Of a DNA stretch of 64,000 nt, positions 36,174 through 48,056 are shown in pieces. Source of the DNA: Linanthus parryae. Its lineage: Eukaryota > Streptophyta > Magnoliopsida > Ericales > Polemoniaceae. Position numbers and translations under genes: made by a program. The DNA is taken from the NCBI GenBank assembly GCA_023055425.1, contig JALGPY010000007.1:19850001-19914000 (forward strand), given 5' to 3'. The notes below the pieces were generated by a model. That model worked only from the letters and a program-made list of their open reading frames with translations, was not told the origin of the DNA and did no database searches. How positions within the stretch are numbered: position 1 is the stretch's first letter; the number at the start of each line of letters is the position of its first letter.

Positions 36174-36884
36174 ACACTTGAGCATTAGATTCAAATCTGC
36201 AAAAATGTAGTACTACTACTTTTTTTTGAGTAAATAGTACTACTAGTAGCAGTACTCTGATCTAGTAGTGTATAAATTTGGATTTGTTTTTATCTGCTCA
36301 AGGGAGGGAGGGAGGATTTAAAAAATTGGATATTGGGGAATCAGAGAATCTCATATTCTTTTTACCTAAGACCATCTCCTATGATCTCTTCCAGTCTTCC
36401 TATATCTATGTCTCTTAGTACCGTAGTACATAGTGTACTAGTACTCCATAGAAGTAGCAATAATATTTATTTCTTACATGAATGAATCACGCAACCATGA
36501 GATGAGACTAGCTAGCTTGTTGACCAGTCCTCACTCCTCTGTAACTAACAACTCCTGTTTGTTTGATGAGCATCCTTTCTTCTTCACTCCTCTCTCTGTT
36601 TCTTCATCTCTCTTCAGGTTCTAATAGAATATGTTGTCGTTTTTCTCCTGTATAAGTTCTCTGGGAGAAGCTCATGTATGTTCCAAAACACATGAAACAG
36701 GAGCAGTAGGAGAAATTAAGAACGAGACCAAGAATGTACGACGATTTTTCACGGTGTGCATTTGATTATGGGTTGAAGAGTAAATCTTCGCTTGATGCTA
36801 ATTGCTTGTACTAGTATTTGTTTCCTATTTCCCATAGGTGTTTCGCTTCATTCTTTTGACAGATTTTTCAGTTTTGTTGGGCAG

Positions 36885-36945
36885 GACAAAGATGGACGGA
36901 CTTGTTAGGAAGCTTGGAGTTGGACATGGAATGGGGGGATATTCG
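36885..36945 (+). other. Isolated exon-like segment of unknown gene
   Basis: GGGCAG precedes and GTAAGT follows a 61-bp segment that holds ATG at 36892 and reads MDGLVRKLGVGHGMGGYS up to the splice site. Both splice signals are good, but I could not find convincing partner exons on either side, and I do not recognise the peptide. It could be the first coding exon of a small gene, an exon of a non-coding RNA, or chance. Confidence 0.25.
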
Positions 36946-38312
36946 GTAAGTTACCTAGTACTACACCATTTTTGATGCTTTGGTTTCTTGTGGAAATTAA
37001 TGTGTTCATGAACCAGTCTCTTGCGCCCGCCACTGTTCATTTCCCTTTATCACTGAGCTTAAATATTTTGGCAAAAATGTCCTCGACCAAATCATATATA
37101 GATTACGAACAATAATAATCGGTGCTTGGTTGTGACGGGTCTTTGAAGCTCCTTGCAGCTGTTTTTTTGGTGCTCCAATTTGAAGTCCTCCTCCTTTTTT
37201 CTCCTGTTCTGTTTTTATTTTTTATTTTGTAAACATATATATCCTAATTACAAATTTTATTTAATAAGTACAAGAAAAATATAAGTTGATGTATAATACT
37301 CCCTCCGTTTCTTCTCTTTCTTTATGTATAATATAACCAGCGAGATACTTGTTTATCATGTGTTATCCCAGTACAATCATATCATATATCATACTACAGT
37401 ATATCTTTTATTACCATGATGTTTATCCCTTGCCCAAACAAGGTCAGTATATCTCTTATCTCTATAATTTTTATCCTTTACCTTAACAAGGCCGTAGTAT
37501 AGATGGGTGAAAATTCGTATTTTAATTTGGTGAACAAGGATCCCTTCAACTTGAATGAAGATTATGCAATTAAGAGAGAAATGGTGTCCCGTTAGTAGGA
37601 AGCTTGAACAACTTCATTCCAACAAGAAAATTGGCAAGTATGGCGTGATTCTCAGCGCTGCGAGAGTCACTGTGTTCACCCAAAAGTAAATGTGAGGGCG
37701 TTTTAGCTCGCGGTTGGTTGGCGCAACGAGGACTTTTAGCTCATAGTTTGCTCACTTAAGTCTGTCCAGCCTTAGCATCAATAGTAGGGACATCGTAACC
37801 GGAAGGAGCGTTGCATGGGGTGTCGAGGGATTCTTGCAGTTTGGAGGTTAATGAGTACTGATGGTTTGCTGGAGTTAAAGCTATTTGGAAAAAATACTTA
37901 AAGCTACATGGATTAGGCCTACCTCAGCATGGTCTCCATCTCCTTTTACTCTCACTCGACACTGTCAATACATAACTAGTACCTGGTACTTCTTTACTAG
38001 TCATGGTACCGCCTCATGCGCTGTCAATAAGGCTATGTTTGGTTCCTGGAAAATGGAAAGTAATGAAAATGATTTTTCTAAAATTTTTCATATTCTATTT
38101 GGTGGAACTACCGTGACAAGAAAAGAAAATAAACAGAAAAAGAAAAGAAATATTTTATGAAGAAAACGGAACACTAATTTTCCGGCCAAAATTGAGTGGA
38201 AGAGGAAAGGAAAATTGTGCGGGATCCATCTCCCTTCTCTACCGGCCTCTGTTAAACCGAACCAGCCTCAATCACCGCCACCCTCACTCTCCCTCAAAGG
38301 GAACTACTACCA

Positions 38313-38672
38313 TCACCGCCACCCCTCTTCCCAACGGCCGCTCACAGAAACTACCGAAGGCCATGGATACTGACGAACGAGACCCAACAACTCTCGCCAC
38401 CCACGAAATTGGAAATCAGAAATCTCCTGCTGCAACTTCCTGGTCCCTAACGCCATGAACAACATAGCTGAAACACGACTTAACACGTACCTAATCATTG
38501 GGGATGCAACATCGTGCATTCTGAGCAAATCCATTTGATTTGCCCACATTTCTACAAACTCTTCGGCAATTTGCCGATCAAGAATGACCTCTAGCAGCCA
38601 AGTAAGATTCACACTGCGGGGCTCTTTCATGATTATCACATCTGGGTGACAATTGTCGGCTAGATCGCACAA
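38313..38672 (-). pseudogene. BTB/POZ domain-containing protein, C-terminal fragment
   Basis: A 119-residue frame beginning in a conserved stretch: DLADNCHPDVIIM, then EPRSVNLTWLLEVILDRQIA, EFVEMWANQ, and RYVLSRVSAMLFMALG. This is the region after the BTB domain in plant BTB/POZ proteins of the At1g63850-like group. The BTB domain itself is missing, and no upstream exon could be read on the minus strand beyond 38672. The left border lies near a TE-like stretch (CTATGTTTGGTTCCTGG at 38033). I read it as a truncated copy, possibly moved by a transposon, although it may be a real last exon whose partners are outside the readable frames. Confidence 0.6.
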
Positions 38673-39089
38673 TTAGTGAAGAGAGGAAGAGAAGAGGAAG
38701 CATCGGAGATTACAAGAATAGATAAAAAAGAGTTGCAGAGAGGGAGAACGAAGATATTGATGAAGAAAAATCAACCAAATCTTATCATCTTCCTACAATT
38801 TACATAGATAGTTACCAAAATCTCTTATTAATTGGTTAACCAGTAACAATGTATGTGGGAGCATTCTGTTTCTTTCAAATAAGAGCAATTTAGTACGTAA
38901 TGATACATGCAAACTACAGCTCATCAACTTAATTTTGAGACATATCGAATACTAACAATTGTAGATACTTGGTTCTCGAGGGCCACGTAGGCTTGAGAGG
39001 AAGCCAACCAACCAGGTAAGGACACGTGGATAAACCTAAAAGTGGACAGCACTCCCGAAGCACATGTGTGCATTTCACCACTCAATTCA

Positions 39090-39271
39090 GGAAGAAAGTA
39101 TTCTTTGGAGCTACCCCCACTACTGTGACATGCCTGCGTGGTGGAATGCGTCATTCAACTTTTGACAAATATGCATTTGTCAGATGGAATTCACCAAATT
39201 TTGCTTGTTTGTCGAAAATTGAATACCTCCTCCCCCATAGTGGTGGAGCTAGCCCCAAAGAATACTTTCTC
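39090..39271. mobile_element. MITE, 182 bp, with ~7-bp TSD
   Basis: GGAAGAAAGTATTCTTTGG at the left and CCAAAGAATACTTTCTC at the right are near-perfect inverted repeats, extended by AGCTACCCCCACTA / TAGTGGTGGAGCTAG. The flanks are CAATTCA (39083-39089) and CAATTCA (39272-39278); with the preceding T/C mismatch this could be an 8-bp hAT-type duplication. The frame 39026-39388 runs through the palindrome and is not a gene. Confidence 0.75.
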
Positions 39272-39279
39272 CAATTCAT

Positions 39280-42200
39280 AAGATATAACCCATTGGTCAC
39301 CGCCCCGCGAGACCTAGCTAGGGGTTCAAGTTGTTCAGAGGTTGGAGCATGGATCGTCGTATCTGCCAGAGGGCACGACGGGTCATAGAGTTAGATGGCT
39401 CGAGTGTGTACATGCTAGCCCCATTATTTCCGGATTTCTCTCCACTAAAATGGTCATGGGTGATCGTAGTAACTACAACACTAAATGTGGTCACTGTAAC
39501 AATAGTTTGAAATATTGAACCGGACGTTGTTTTGTTTTTGTTACTAGAGTGAATCATTTCAGTACCAATATATTTCAGTGATTCATTTCGGCCTAATTTT
39601 CTTAAATTATACAGTTGTCCAAAAGTTTTTATATTTTTAAAATGACCCAAATTTTTTTTCTTATTTTTTGCAAAATAATCCATAAAACATGTATATGATG
39701 TATGATTTTTCTATACTTCTATATGAATGCCCCAAAACTTATTTAAATTACAAACTGAACCCCGATCGGAATCCACGCAAAATTCGCTAAATCGTCCCAA
39801 ACACCCCGAAATATATGAATCGGCCAAAACACACCGGTACGCACCCAATTTCAGCCCGGTATGTACCGATACCGACCGAAATGGTATGAATCTGCCAAAA
39901 TAGGCCGAAATGGAATTTAAAACTATGACTGTGACCTCTATCAGAGTTGTGGGGACTGGGGTGACATATGGCCATCCTAGCTCCCTCTAATTACACCAGC
40001 TACGACACAATGAGATAACGGTTACACCCTCCCTAAGATACACACACAATTTTTTCTCCTTTCTACTACTACTACTACATGCTTGCTTGGGCTTTTCGCA
40101 ATCCATGAAGTTAAATATAGAAGAACCGAAGCATATCGGGATTATTCTTGAATGGGATCGAAAGATTATGCGATACACTACCCATAGGGTGTACTCGTAA
40201 ATGTTTTTTGATTTGGTTGTAGCTTGGGGTTCTCACAAGTCAGCTAATACACAAATTAGCGGAGGAAAATGTTTTCTCCAATTGTAACCAACAAGAGACT
40301 TGGGGAAGAACAAGTAAATTTAAAAGAGATGATTGAATTAGAACCTAACTTGGCTAGGGGTGTGCCGAACCTATTCAGGACATATGTCGGTTCAACACGT
40401 CTGTCCATTCCTCCTTGTGTCCGAATCTCCAATCCCTTCTTTAACAAGGACATTCGATTTGTTCTTCTTACATATCTAGGTAATTACTAAAGAGAGAACT
40501 AATCTAAGCGTACATAGATCTAAACGCGAGAAAAAAGGGAAGATTCACGCGTTTACCTCTTCTCCTTAGCTCCTACGCTGCGGATGATGAAGATCGTCAT
40601 TGTTGCTTGCTCTCACGCGCCTTCATCTTGCTCCCAACAGTCTGGCGCGAATCACTAGGATGAACGCTCTGATTCACACCACGTCCACCTTTGGATGCAA
40701 GTCAGAGAGAGAGGCTAGGATTTCTAGAGAATAAACTGATTATTGTTCTGTTATGATTAGCACTAAAATTAGCAGTAGTCTGTCTCCTTATACAGACTTA
40801 TAGTTTATTACAGCTGATCTCCTTAAAATTTGTGTCTAATTGTAGCAAGCCCCCTTAGAGTTAGTGGCTAATTACATAAGCACCCCACTACGCGCTACTT
40901 TGCTAACAATTACTTTACTTAATTTTGAATCAAGTTCAAGATCCTATTCTTCTTAAGTATATGACTTCTTCTATCCTTTCTATTGCTTGTCTAGTTGGCT
41001 ATAAGACATTTGCATTACGCCTGATTTGTTGTTAAGACATCCTACCCACATGAGTCTGGCAAATAAAGAGCAACATGAAGAACTCCTAGGAAGTTGTCGA
41101 ACCCCTTAGGTACCCTAGCCAATAGGAAGTTGTCCCTCTTACCTATCGATCCCTATAAGATTTTGTGTCGCTAGGTATATTGGTCTCTTCTAGATCTAGT
41201 GTTTATGTCTCACATCTGTTAAGTGAAACCCCGTGATAGGAGCCTATTCTTATTACCCTAAGTCCCTTACATCTTCTCCTCTAGTCTACTTATCTTGTGC
41301 TTGTAGATTTGCCCGTATCACACATAGATTTGGTGATCAAGTGTTAATACAAGAACATGAGGTCTACGATCCTTAATCTTTTAACCCTAGCCAATAAAAT
41401 AATTTACTCTTTGTGAACTTTTCATAACCTGCATCATTCTCCTTTTGTTGAAAAAAGCTTGACCTAGAGTTTTAGAAGGTGAAATAATATGACTTCGGAA
41501 TTTGGATGTCTGTAGTAGAGAAATCATCTCATGGCTCCACAGTAGAGAAATCAGGGTTTGGAAATCATTACTTCTTCTTCGAGTCATTGTGAGTTTTAAG
41601 AAATAATGGAAGCAGCAAGATGTGGGACGAGAGTTTGCAACTTGTCATAGCATTTAGGAACTACGTGCACATTACTCCCGGATAAGAAGTTAGGGTAGGT
41701 CAAGAACCACCGAAAGAATGAAATAGAAGAATGCGGATAATAGCAGAAGATATGCTGGGCATCAGATGTAGGTGCTGGGATGCATCATACAATCCACTTG
41801 GCTAAAATATCTCAATTTCATTATCACTATCTTCAAAATCTGCTATACATTATGGTGATTTTTTAAACTCTAGACTCTTACCTACTATAACCCTACCCTA
41901 AAACATAATTTACTCTTGCTAAACATCTCATAACATGCATCAGATATGGAACTACCTTAATATGTTCTTAAGATTGGATTTAGATGCAAATAGGTAGATC
42001 ACAACATGTAGAACCAATCCAAAGTTATGCTCTCACTTGAAACTGCACTTCTCTATAATCATGTAATTTTTTTTAAATAATTAAATCTCAATGATTTTCA
42101 CAGAATAGAGAAAGTATAAAAAAAATTACCCATCAGGATACCCATGTATAAATGCACACTAATGCAGGATTTGCGGTGCTTTTAACACTCGATTTTTGTA

Positions 42201-43065
42201 GCCGATCATTTGAACCTTAAGATCATAATAGTTAACACACACTATATTGAATTTGTCCACAACCCATTCATCTGCTTTCTTATTACATGTTCATAAACCA
42301 GTGCATGCACGAACATTAACCTGAACATGTTCAAGCTCTTAAACTGCATGCACTTCATGTACAGAGAATGCTTTGATTACATAAATGAACATGAACTGCA
42401 TAGACAATATCAATTGAAACTCTACAAGATACATACATAGAACAATAGATTACAAACTTAAACTGAAAATGGACTCTTCATCATACTTGAGAAGGTTGTA
42501 AAATTCATCTTGCCTCATGACCTTTAAGCAATCCATCTTCATTGACAGGAGCCTGAATTTGATATATGCATTAATTCGCTAGTTAGCTTATATTGGAATA
42601 AACATAAAAGAATCAAGGCATTAAGGCGTAAACGAGTTCTTTCTTAAGGAACTAACTCGGAGAAAATAAGAAGGAAAAGAAGGCATCGCGGATTTGAGTA
42701 ATTATGCAAAGACGTATCATTACTCTCTGGTTTAGAGAAGTTTAATCCAATCCAAAATAATTTGTCTTTGAGAATTCCTTGATACTATATAACTTCCACT
42801 TGTGGAATCCATTTGTCTTCAAAAAGTGGAATTTGCTGAAATAAACCTCTTGTTCATTCTTATCTTTTCTAATCCATATGGTGTTTCTGCTTCCAAACCC
42901 TAGTTTTTTTCCAACCTTACTATGTAAATGAAGCTCTTTTTCCTTTTCTTCTTATTCAATATAACAGAGTTTCACAATTGCTATGTAAATGAACTCATGC
43001 ACCAAATTCATTTATCTTCAAAGAGAACAAATAGACTATGAAACAAACAGACAGACACACACACA
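39280..43065. other. Intergenic, no gene recognised
   Basis: No coding domain was seen. Around 39786-39930 a repeated phrase (CGGCCAAAACACACCGGTACG and similar) looks like a dispersed repeat. A stretch from about 40190 to 40900 has LTR-like character (ACGCGAGAAAAAAGGGAAGATTCACGCG, AG-rich and CT-rich blocks) without clear ends. 41000-43065 is AT-rich with no readable feature. Confidence 0.35.
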
Positions 43066-43067
43066 TA

Positions 43068-43285
43068 CTCCCTCTATCCCAAAATAGTGGACACATTTTG
43101 AAGATACGGGTTCAGTAGTGAAACGATAGAAGAACTTTACTAATATTTTCATAAAGTTATAGAATGAAAATTATACTACAACATTATAAAGAGGCTAACA
43201 AGTTCTCATATCATTTTGCTAGTAACAAAATCTCCTCAAAATGCTTATAATAAACACCTTGACACTCATTTTAGGAATAACGGAG
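43068..43285. mobile_element. Stowaway MITE (Tc1/mariner), 218 bp
   Basis: CTCCCTCTATCCCAAAATA at the left and TTTTAGGAATAACGGAG at the right are imperfect inverted repeats of the classic Stowaway type, flanked by TA dinucleotides at 43066-43067 and 43286-43287. Confidence 0.85.
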
Positions 43286-44014
43286 TATACATAAACATAA
43301 ATGGGCAACAACTCAAACTACATGGCTAGCTACAACAATCCTTATTGGCTTTGTAGTCAACAATTGGTAACCCAAACATAAGTTTCCTCTCTCTTTTCAT
43401 ATCAATGAACCTTCCAAAACTTATGCTCAGTGATGTAGCTGTCATTTACAATACATACATACACACGCAAACACACATTTATCATCCTTTGAACATGTTA
43501 CTCCCAAAAAGAAGCAACAAAAGATCTTCTCTTTATACTAGCCCTGGGAAGGAGAGTTTTGGTATAGATGAAACCCTATGTCCTTATAAGGAAATGAGTA
43601 GTTATTTATAATAACAGAAACCCTAAATGCATTGGTATACATCATAGTCAATGATTTAGCTAGGTGCTAATACTAGACATGTTTTTTATATTTTCTTGTT
43701 AACATTAAATTCATTGTGCATATCACAGTCAATGATTTAGCTAGGTGCTAATAGCTAGGTATATATGTGTGTCTTAATCTATTGAAAGTTTAGTATGTCT
43801 TACACTTCTCTTTAACCCATTAGCTTCAGTTTTGGTTGTTGTAGGTGTAGGCCTCCCAAGACTTGCCAAAGAGTTGGAAATCTGCAGATTTCAAGAACCT
43901 TAAAATTCACAATTGGGTAAGACATATCTCAACATGTAGTTGAAATGAAGAAAGAAACTTATGTTTCATCTCAACAACTTGTTAAATAGATCATATGCTA
44001 AAGATCTGATATCC

Positions 44015-44806
44015 TCAATGTTTGGATTTTTCAGATCCATTTGGATGAGTACCTGGAGGAGACAGATTCATCTCGGTAATGTCGCGGTAGCTAGAGCGCG
44101 AACTAGTGCCCGGAATCTCCCAATTCTGACCACAGTTGGTTGGTTTCTTGAGATCTGAATCTTTTGAGCTCAGCTTCTCAATTGTTCTTTCTCTTGCTCT
44201 TGCCCTAGCCTTTGCCCTAGACTCTTTTGTAGAGCAAGAAGAAGAATCAGCTGCTGTCTTGAGCTTCTCCTCCTCCTCGTCATCATCCTCAAAGTTGCAG
44301 CACTCATCACTAAGCTCATCAATTGCTTCTTTTGACTTGCTAAGCAACCAATCAATGGTCTTGCTTGCTTTGTCAAACCCTAGCATATCTTGGAGATCAA
44401 AGAACTTCCTGGCAATGCCAATAGACAGCCTCACTCTCCGGTCCCTCGGACCCTGCGCCGTGCAAATCTTGCTGTGCCTGTCTGTCTTACCTTGTTTCTT
44501 CTTCTTAGGAAACCCTAGATTTTCTTCACAATCTTGACCTTTTGTTGTTCTTGTTGCTGACATTGTTGTTGTTTTCCTTTGGACTACTAGTGGTGGTGGT
44601 GGTGGTGGTGCCACTGGTGGTAATGGTGGTGATGAGATGGAGTCAAAGTTTGTGAAATTGGCTGATAAAAAGTCACTCATGACCAGATCGGAGTTGTTGT
44701 AGTATTGACAGAAAGAGAAAATATCTTGATGACCTTCATGGCCAAGAAATGGATGAGGAGGAGGAGGAAAGGAGAGGTTCCTATTGGTGCTTGAAGAATT
44801 GAACAT
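44015..44806 (-). CDS. TCP transcription factor, CYC/TB1 class
   Basis: 263 residues in one frame. The TCP basic helix-loop-helix DNA-binding domain spans about 104-165: [20 protein letters not shown] (basic part), [20 protein letters not shown] (helix 1 and loop), [16 protein letters not shown] (helix 2). An arginine-rich R domain ([18 protein letters not shown], 194-211) marks the CYC/TB1 clade, whose members control axillary bud outgrowth and floral symmetry. A polyproline stretch (61-72) and an acidic patch (173-180) flank the domains. The frame extends to an ATG at 44860, but the TATA box at 44869-44877 is too close for that ATG to be transcribed, so 44806 is preferred. A GTACTC inside the last codons could be a splice donor; CYC-like genes often have a 3' intron, so the C terminus is uncertain. 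CYC1/2/3 subclade not assigned. Confidence 0.93.
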   Translation of the reverse strand: MFNSSSTNRNLSFPPPPHPFLGHEGHQDIFSFCQYYNNSDLVMSDFLSANFTNFDSISSPPLPPVAPPPPPPLVVQRKTTTMSATRTTKGQDCEENLGFPKKKKQGKTDRHSKICTAQGPRDRRVRLSIGIARKFFDLQDMLGFDKASKTIDWLLSKSKEAIDELSDECCNFEDDDEEEEKLKTAADSSSCSTKESRAKARARARERTIEKLSSKDSDLKKPTNCGQNWEIPGTSSRSSYRDITEMNLSPPGTHPNGSEKSKH

Positions 44807-44868
44807 CTTTTTTTTTTGTTGGGTTCTTGGTTTACTACTACAAATTATTTTCACTAGCAAAACCCTAG

Positions 44869-44877
44869 TTTTATATA
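44869..44877 (-). promoter_or_regulatory. TATA box of the TCP gene
   Basis: Minus strand reads TATATAAAA. Transcription would start about 25-35 bp downstream, near 44840, leaving a leader of roughly 35 bp before the ATG at 44806. An AACCCTAG telobox-like motif overlaps on the plus strand at 44861-44868. Confidence 0.6.
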
Positions 44878-45399
44878 CTGGTGATTAACTGTGTAAATGA
44901 ATTACTATTCTTTTGTGGGGCTAGCACTAAGTGGCCATTTGATTGATCTTTGGCACTATGTGTATGTAATGGAGTCAATAGTTGGAGACATCATAAACCC
45001 TAATTTTTTCTTTTCTTCATGTTCATCTTTTAGGGCAAAAGGTTATGATGTGGTGTTTGTTGGATAAGGAGAGGCAAGGAATGAAGCTCCTCACATGGAA
45101 ATTCTATTATTTGGCGATAGTGACATTTGTCGGCCGAGTAACTGTATCAGCTCTTTCATATTTAAAATATAAAGAGGGCGAACAAGTTTTGATATGTTTT
45201 TACTTACATGAGAATTTGTACCACAATATCGTCACAGGTATGGACTATATTTCTCCATATGAGTTTTGATAAAATGTGTTTGATTCTGGTCGATTATACC
45301 CATTTGGAGTTTGGGACATGAAATTTGCATCCACTAGAATGATTTACATATCCACATTGGCCAAGTGTTAGTGTTCCTTGTAAAAATGTCACAACAATG

Positions 45400-45665
45400 G
45401 ATCTCTTTGTCTTAGCTCTTTCTCATCAATTTAACTTTTACCACTATTCACAGAGTCACTTTGATCCAGTTATTTGAATAACAAAATGATGTAATTCTTT
45501 TATAATATTTTCATGGTGTTGTTGAGTAAATATTGCTTTAAAACACAGTAAAAAATTGTGAAAACATGACATTGTTTTACTATTCAAATCAGCCAATCAA
45601 AGTGACTCAGAAACAAATTAAAAAGTCAACTTGAAAAGAAAAAAGTTAAGACGGACCGGTAGTAT
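45400..45665. mobile_element. Degenerate Stowaway-like MITE
   Basis: GTCACTTTGATCCAGTTATTTGAATA (split: GTCACTTTGATCC, GTTATTTGAATA) near 45448 pairs loosely with TATTCAAATCAGCCAATCAAAGTGAC near 45580, and the order of AAGTCAACTTGAAAAG resembles AAGTCAACCTGAAAAG in the element at 50207-50444. Ends have decayed. Confidence 0.4.
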
Positions 45666-46252
45666 TACAAAGATGTGAAGGAATGTTCACTTTGCAGGCT
45701 TTCCCTTTTTTGAAATTGTCTTTTTATAGGGCTAATGTCTTAGGGGTTTCTAAAAGGTTCTGAGTAATGTGTGGTGGTCCTGCAAGTTTCTAAATAGGGG
45801 AGATATCTCAATGCACTTGCTCTCTCCCACATAAACAACCACAAAATTTAGTCATGCTTCTCTGACAACCACAAAATTATGCAGAATTTGCTTACAAACT
45901 ATTCAAATTACTTGAAATTTTAGAGTCCTAATCCATCTCGGTCTTCATCAATGTCATACAGCCTACATGCGATGGATAATTCGGATTTACGAGCAGCGTA
46001 CAAGTTGGTTCCTTCTCAAATTACTCTCCTATGAATCTCTTGATTAAATGGGAAAAGACTTAGCTTCATAGAAATGAGTTAGCGTCAATCTGATCAATAG
46101 CTACTGATTAACTCCATTTTATATTGGTGTTATTATGCTTTTGTCCATTTCCAACCGTACAGAAACAAACACAGTCGGAGAAGTTGTGATGTTGCTTTCC
46201 AAAATCACAGTGACAAAAAGGTGAAGGTACAGACAATGAGACAACATACACT

Positions 46253-46711
46253 GGGTATGTTTGGGAAAGTTAGATTAAATGCTTAATTAATTAAAATGTG
46301 AAAATTAATTTGACCCGTTTGGAAAAGTCAGATTAATTGTACGTGGTTGGGTTACAACCGGGTCCGGTTTAATTATTAGCCGGGACTGGACATTATTTTA
46401 ACAATATTCCTGCAATTGATGGAAGGGCCGGTCCTTGTTGTCCTTTGAACCGGCCCATGTTGCCTTTGAACCAAAGCAGCAATCAGATGAAGACACGTGG
46501 CCTCGATAATGCGCTAATTTAAATTCTATAACAAAACAGGTCTCTGTTGGCCTTTAAACAAGTCCCTGTTGCCTTCGAACCGGTCCTTGTTGGCCTACAC
46601 ACGGTACCGGTTTCTCCGGCCAGGCCCGAATGCTTACGAGCAAAAAACTTTCATACCCGCCATTTTATTGATAATTAATCCATCCAACAATTATCTTTCC
46701 CAAACCATCCC
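46253..46711. mobile_element. MITE, 459 bp, PIF/Harbinger-like, 3-bp TSD
   Basis: GGGTATGTTTGGGAAAG at the left and CTTTCCCAAACCATCCC at the right are inverted repeats, flanked by ACT at 46250-46252 and ACT at 46712-46714. A 3-bp duplication and GGG...GTTTGG ends suggest PIF/Harbinger, although ACT is not the usual TTA/TAA target. The interior (about 46427-46610) holds five imperfect copies of GGTCCTTGTTGGCCTTTGAACC. Confidence 0.6.
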
Positions 46712-46904
46712 ACTATGTGTGTGAGGCACTAACCAATTATTATTATTTTGACTATGAAAGGTGTTTAATATATTTGCTTAACTACAAACAAATAGGCTTC
46801 ATTGATGATTTTATACCTCTAGGATGATTGTAATCCCTCTTTTAAAACTAGCTTATTGTATGCCCAGCATATCCTAATAGGTTAATATTTGGCTGAGCCG
46901 TGTC

Positions 46905-47950
46905 TTATTGTCTCTATACAAGTTCGTTTTGGTCTCTCTCTCCCTCGCCTACCTCTGTCAACTTGAATTGTACCAATTTTTCTAACCAGTGCATCCGATA
47001 CACATGACCAAACCACCTCAAACAATTATCTCTCACTAGATTCTTTCTAATTATTTTATTGTGTATCATATCTTTCCTTGTTACACCACTCATCCACCTA
47101 ACCATTCTCATTTCTACTACATCCATTTTTTGGTTATATTTTTTCTTCATCGTCCAACACTCTATCGCATATTCCAAATCGGGTCTTACAACAGTTTTGT
47201 AAATATTACCCTTTAACCTCCCTTTAATCAACCCTCCAGATGCACTCGCCCACTTCGCCCACCCTGCTTGTATCATATGGGTAACATCATCATCTATCTC
47301 TCTGTCACTAAAAAAAATGATACAAGCTATCTAAAATGAAAATTCTTTGGAACCGCTTGCCCACAATAGTAATTACCTCCTATCCAATTGCCCGATGCCA
47401 CTAAATTTACACTCTATATGCTCTGTCTTGGTGTGATTAATCGTAAACCCTTTATACTCTATATCCCTTCATAACTCTAACTTAAAGTTTAGTCCACTCC
47501 TTGTATCATCAATCAAAACTATATCGTCGACGAATAACATGCACCACGGGACATCATCTTAGATACTCCTTGTAACCTCATCCATTACCAAAGTGAACAA
47601 GTAAGGACTTAACGCCGACCTTTAACGTAGACCTATTGTTATCGGAAATTCTCTTGTTACACTAGTAATTGCTCCTTCATACATGTTTTTAAACACCTCA
47701 ATAGGCACCCCATTTTCTGCAAGACTTCCCAAAATAGATCTCTAGGCACTCTATCACATGATTTTCTAAGTCAATGAACACAATATGGCGGTCATTCTTA
47801 TTTTATCTATACTTCTCTATTAAGCGCCTGAGTAGGAATATGGCTTCTATTGTTGATCCCCTGGCATAAAATCAAATTGATTATGGGTGACATTTATGTC
47901 ATATCTTGACCTCCTTTCGGTAACACGTTCCCAAATTTTCATGGTATGAA
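46905..47950 (-). pseudogene. RTE-type LINE reverse transcriptase relic
   Basis: Read on the minus strand, fragments of one reverse transcriptase follow in order but in different frames. HTMKIWERVTERRS...NQFDFMPG near 47945-47865; WCMLFVDDIVLIDDTR near 47550-47500, with the FVDD catalytic motif; then 47276-46914, a 120-residue frame with GRLKGNIYKTVVRPDLEYAI, ECWTMKKK, MRMVRWMSGVTRKD and LRWFGHVYR, the conserved C-terminal region of plant RTE-like LINEs. Stops and frameshifts make it inactive, and the 5' endonuclease part is missing. Confidence 0.85.
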
Positions 47951-48056
47951 ACTTCCTACTCTCCAAGAAGACCCAATGTTATTTAGATTTCTACTAGCTC
48001 AGAGGCTCTTAAAAGCAAATGATATTTTATGTTTTGGCTCAACTTCTAAATACTGA

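Noticed and set aside
36640..36716. Possible foldback (TTTCTCCT...AGGAGAAA) like a microRNA precursor
   Set aside because: Pairing is too short and broken, and neither arm matches a microRNA I recognise.
37297..37500. CTCCCTCCGTTTC, a Stowaway-like end
   Set aside because: I could not find the matching inverted end or TA duplication.
38192..38458. 88-residue plus-strand frame
   Set aside because: Overlaps the BTB/POZ fragment in antisense and has no recognisable domain.
39026..39388. 120-residue frame similar to the 35835-36188 frame
   Set aside because: Similarity is explained by two copies of one palindromic MITE, not by a protein family.
44136..44537. 133-residue plus-strand frame, serine-rich
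   Set aside because: Antisense shadow of the TCP coding sequence; the serine run mirrors the acidic patch codons.
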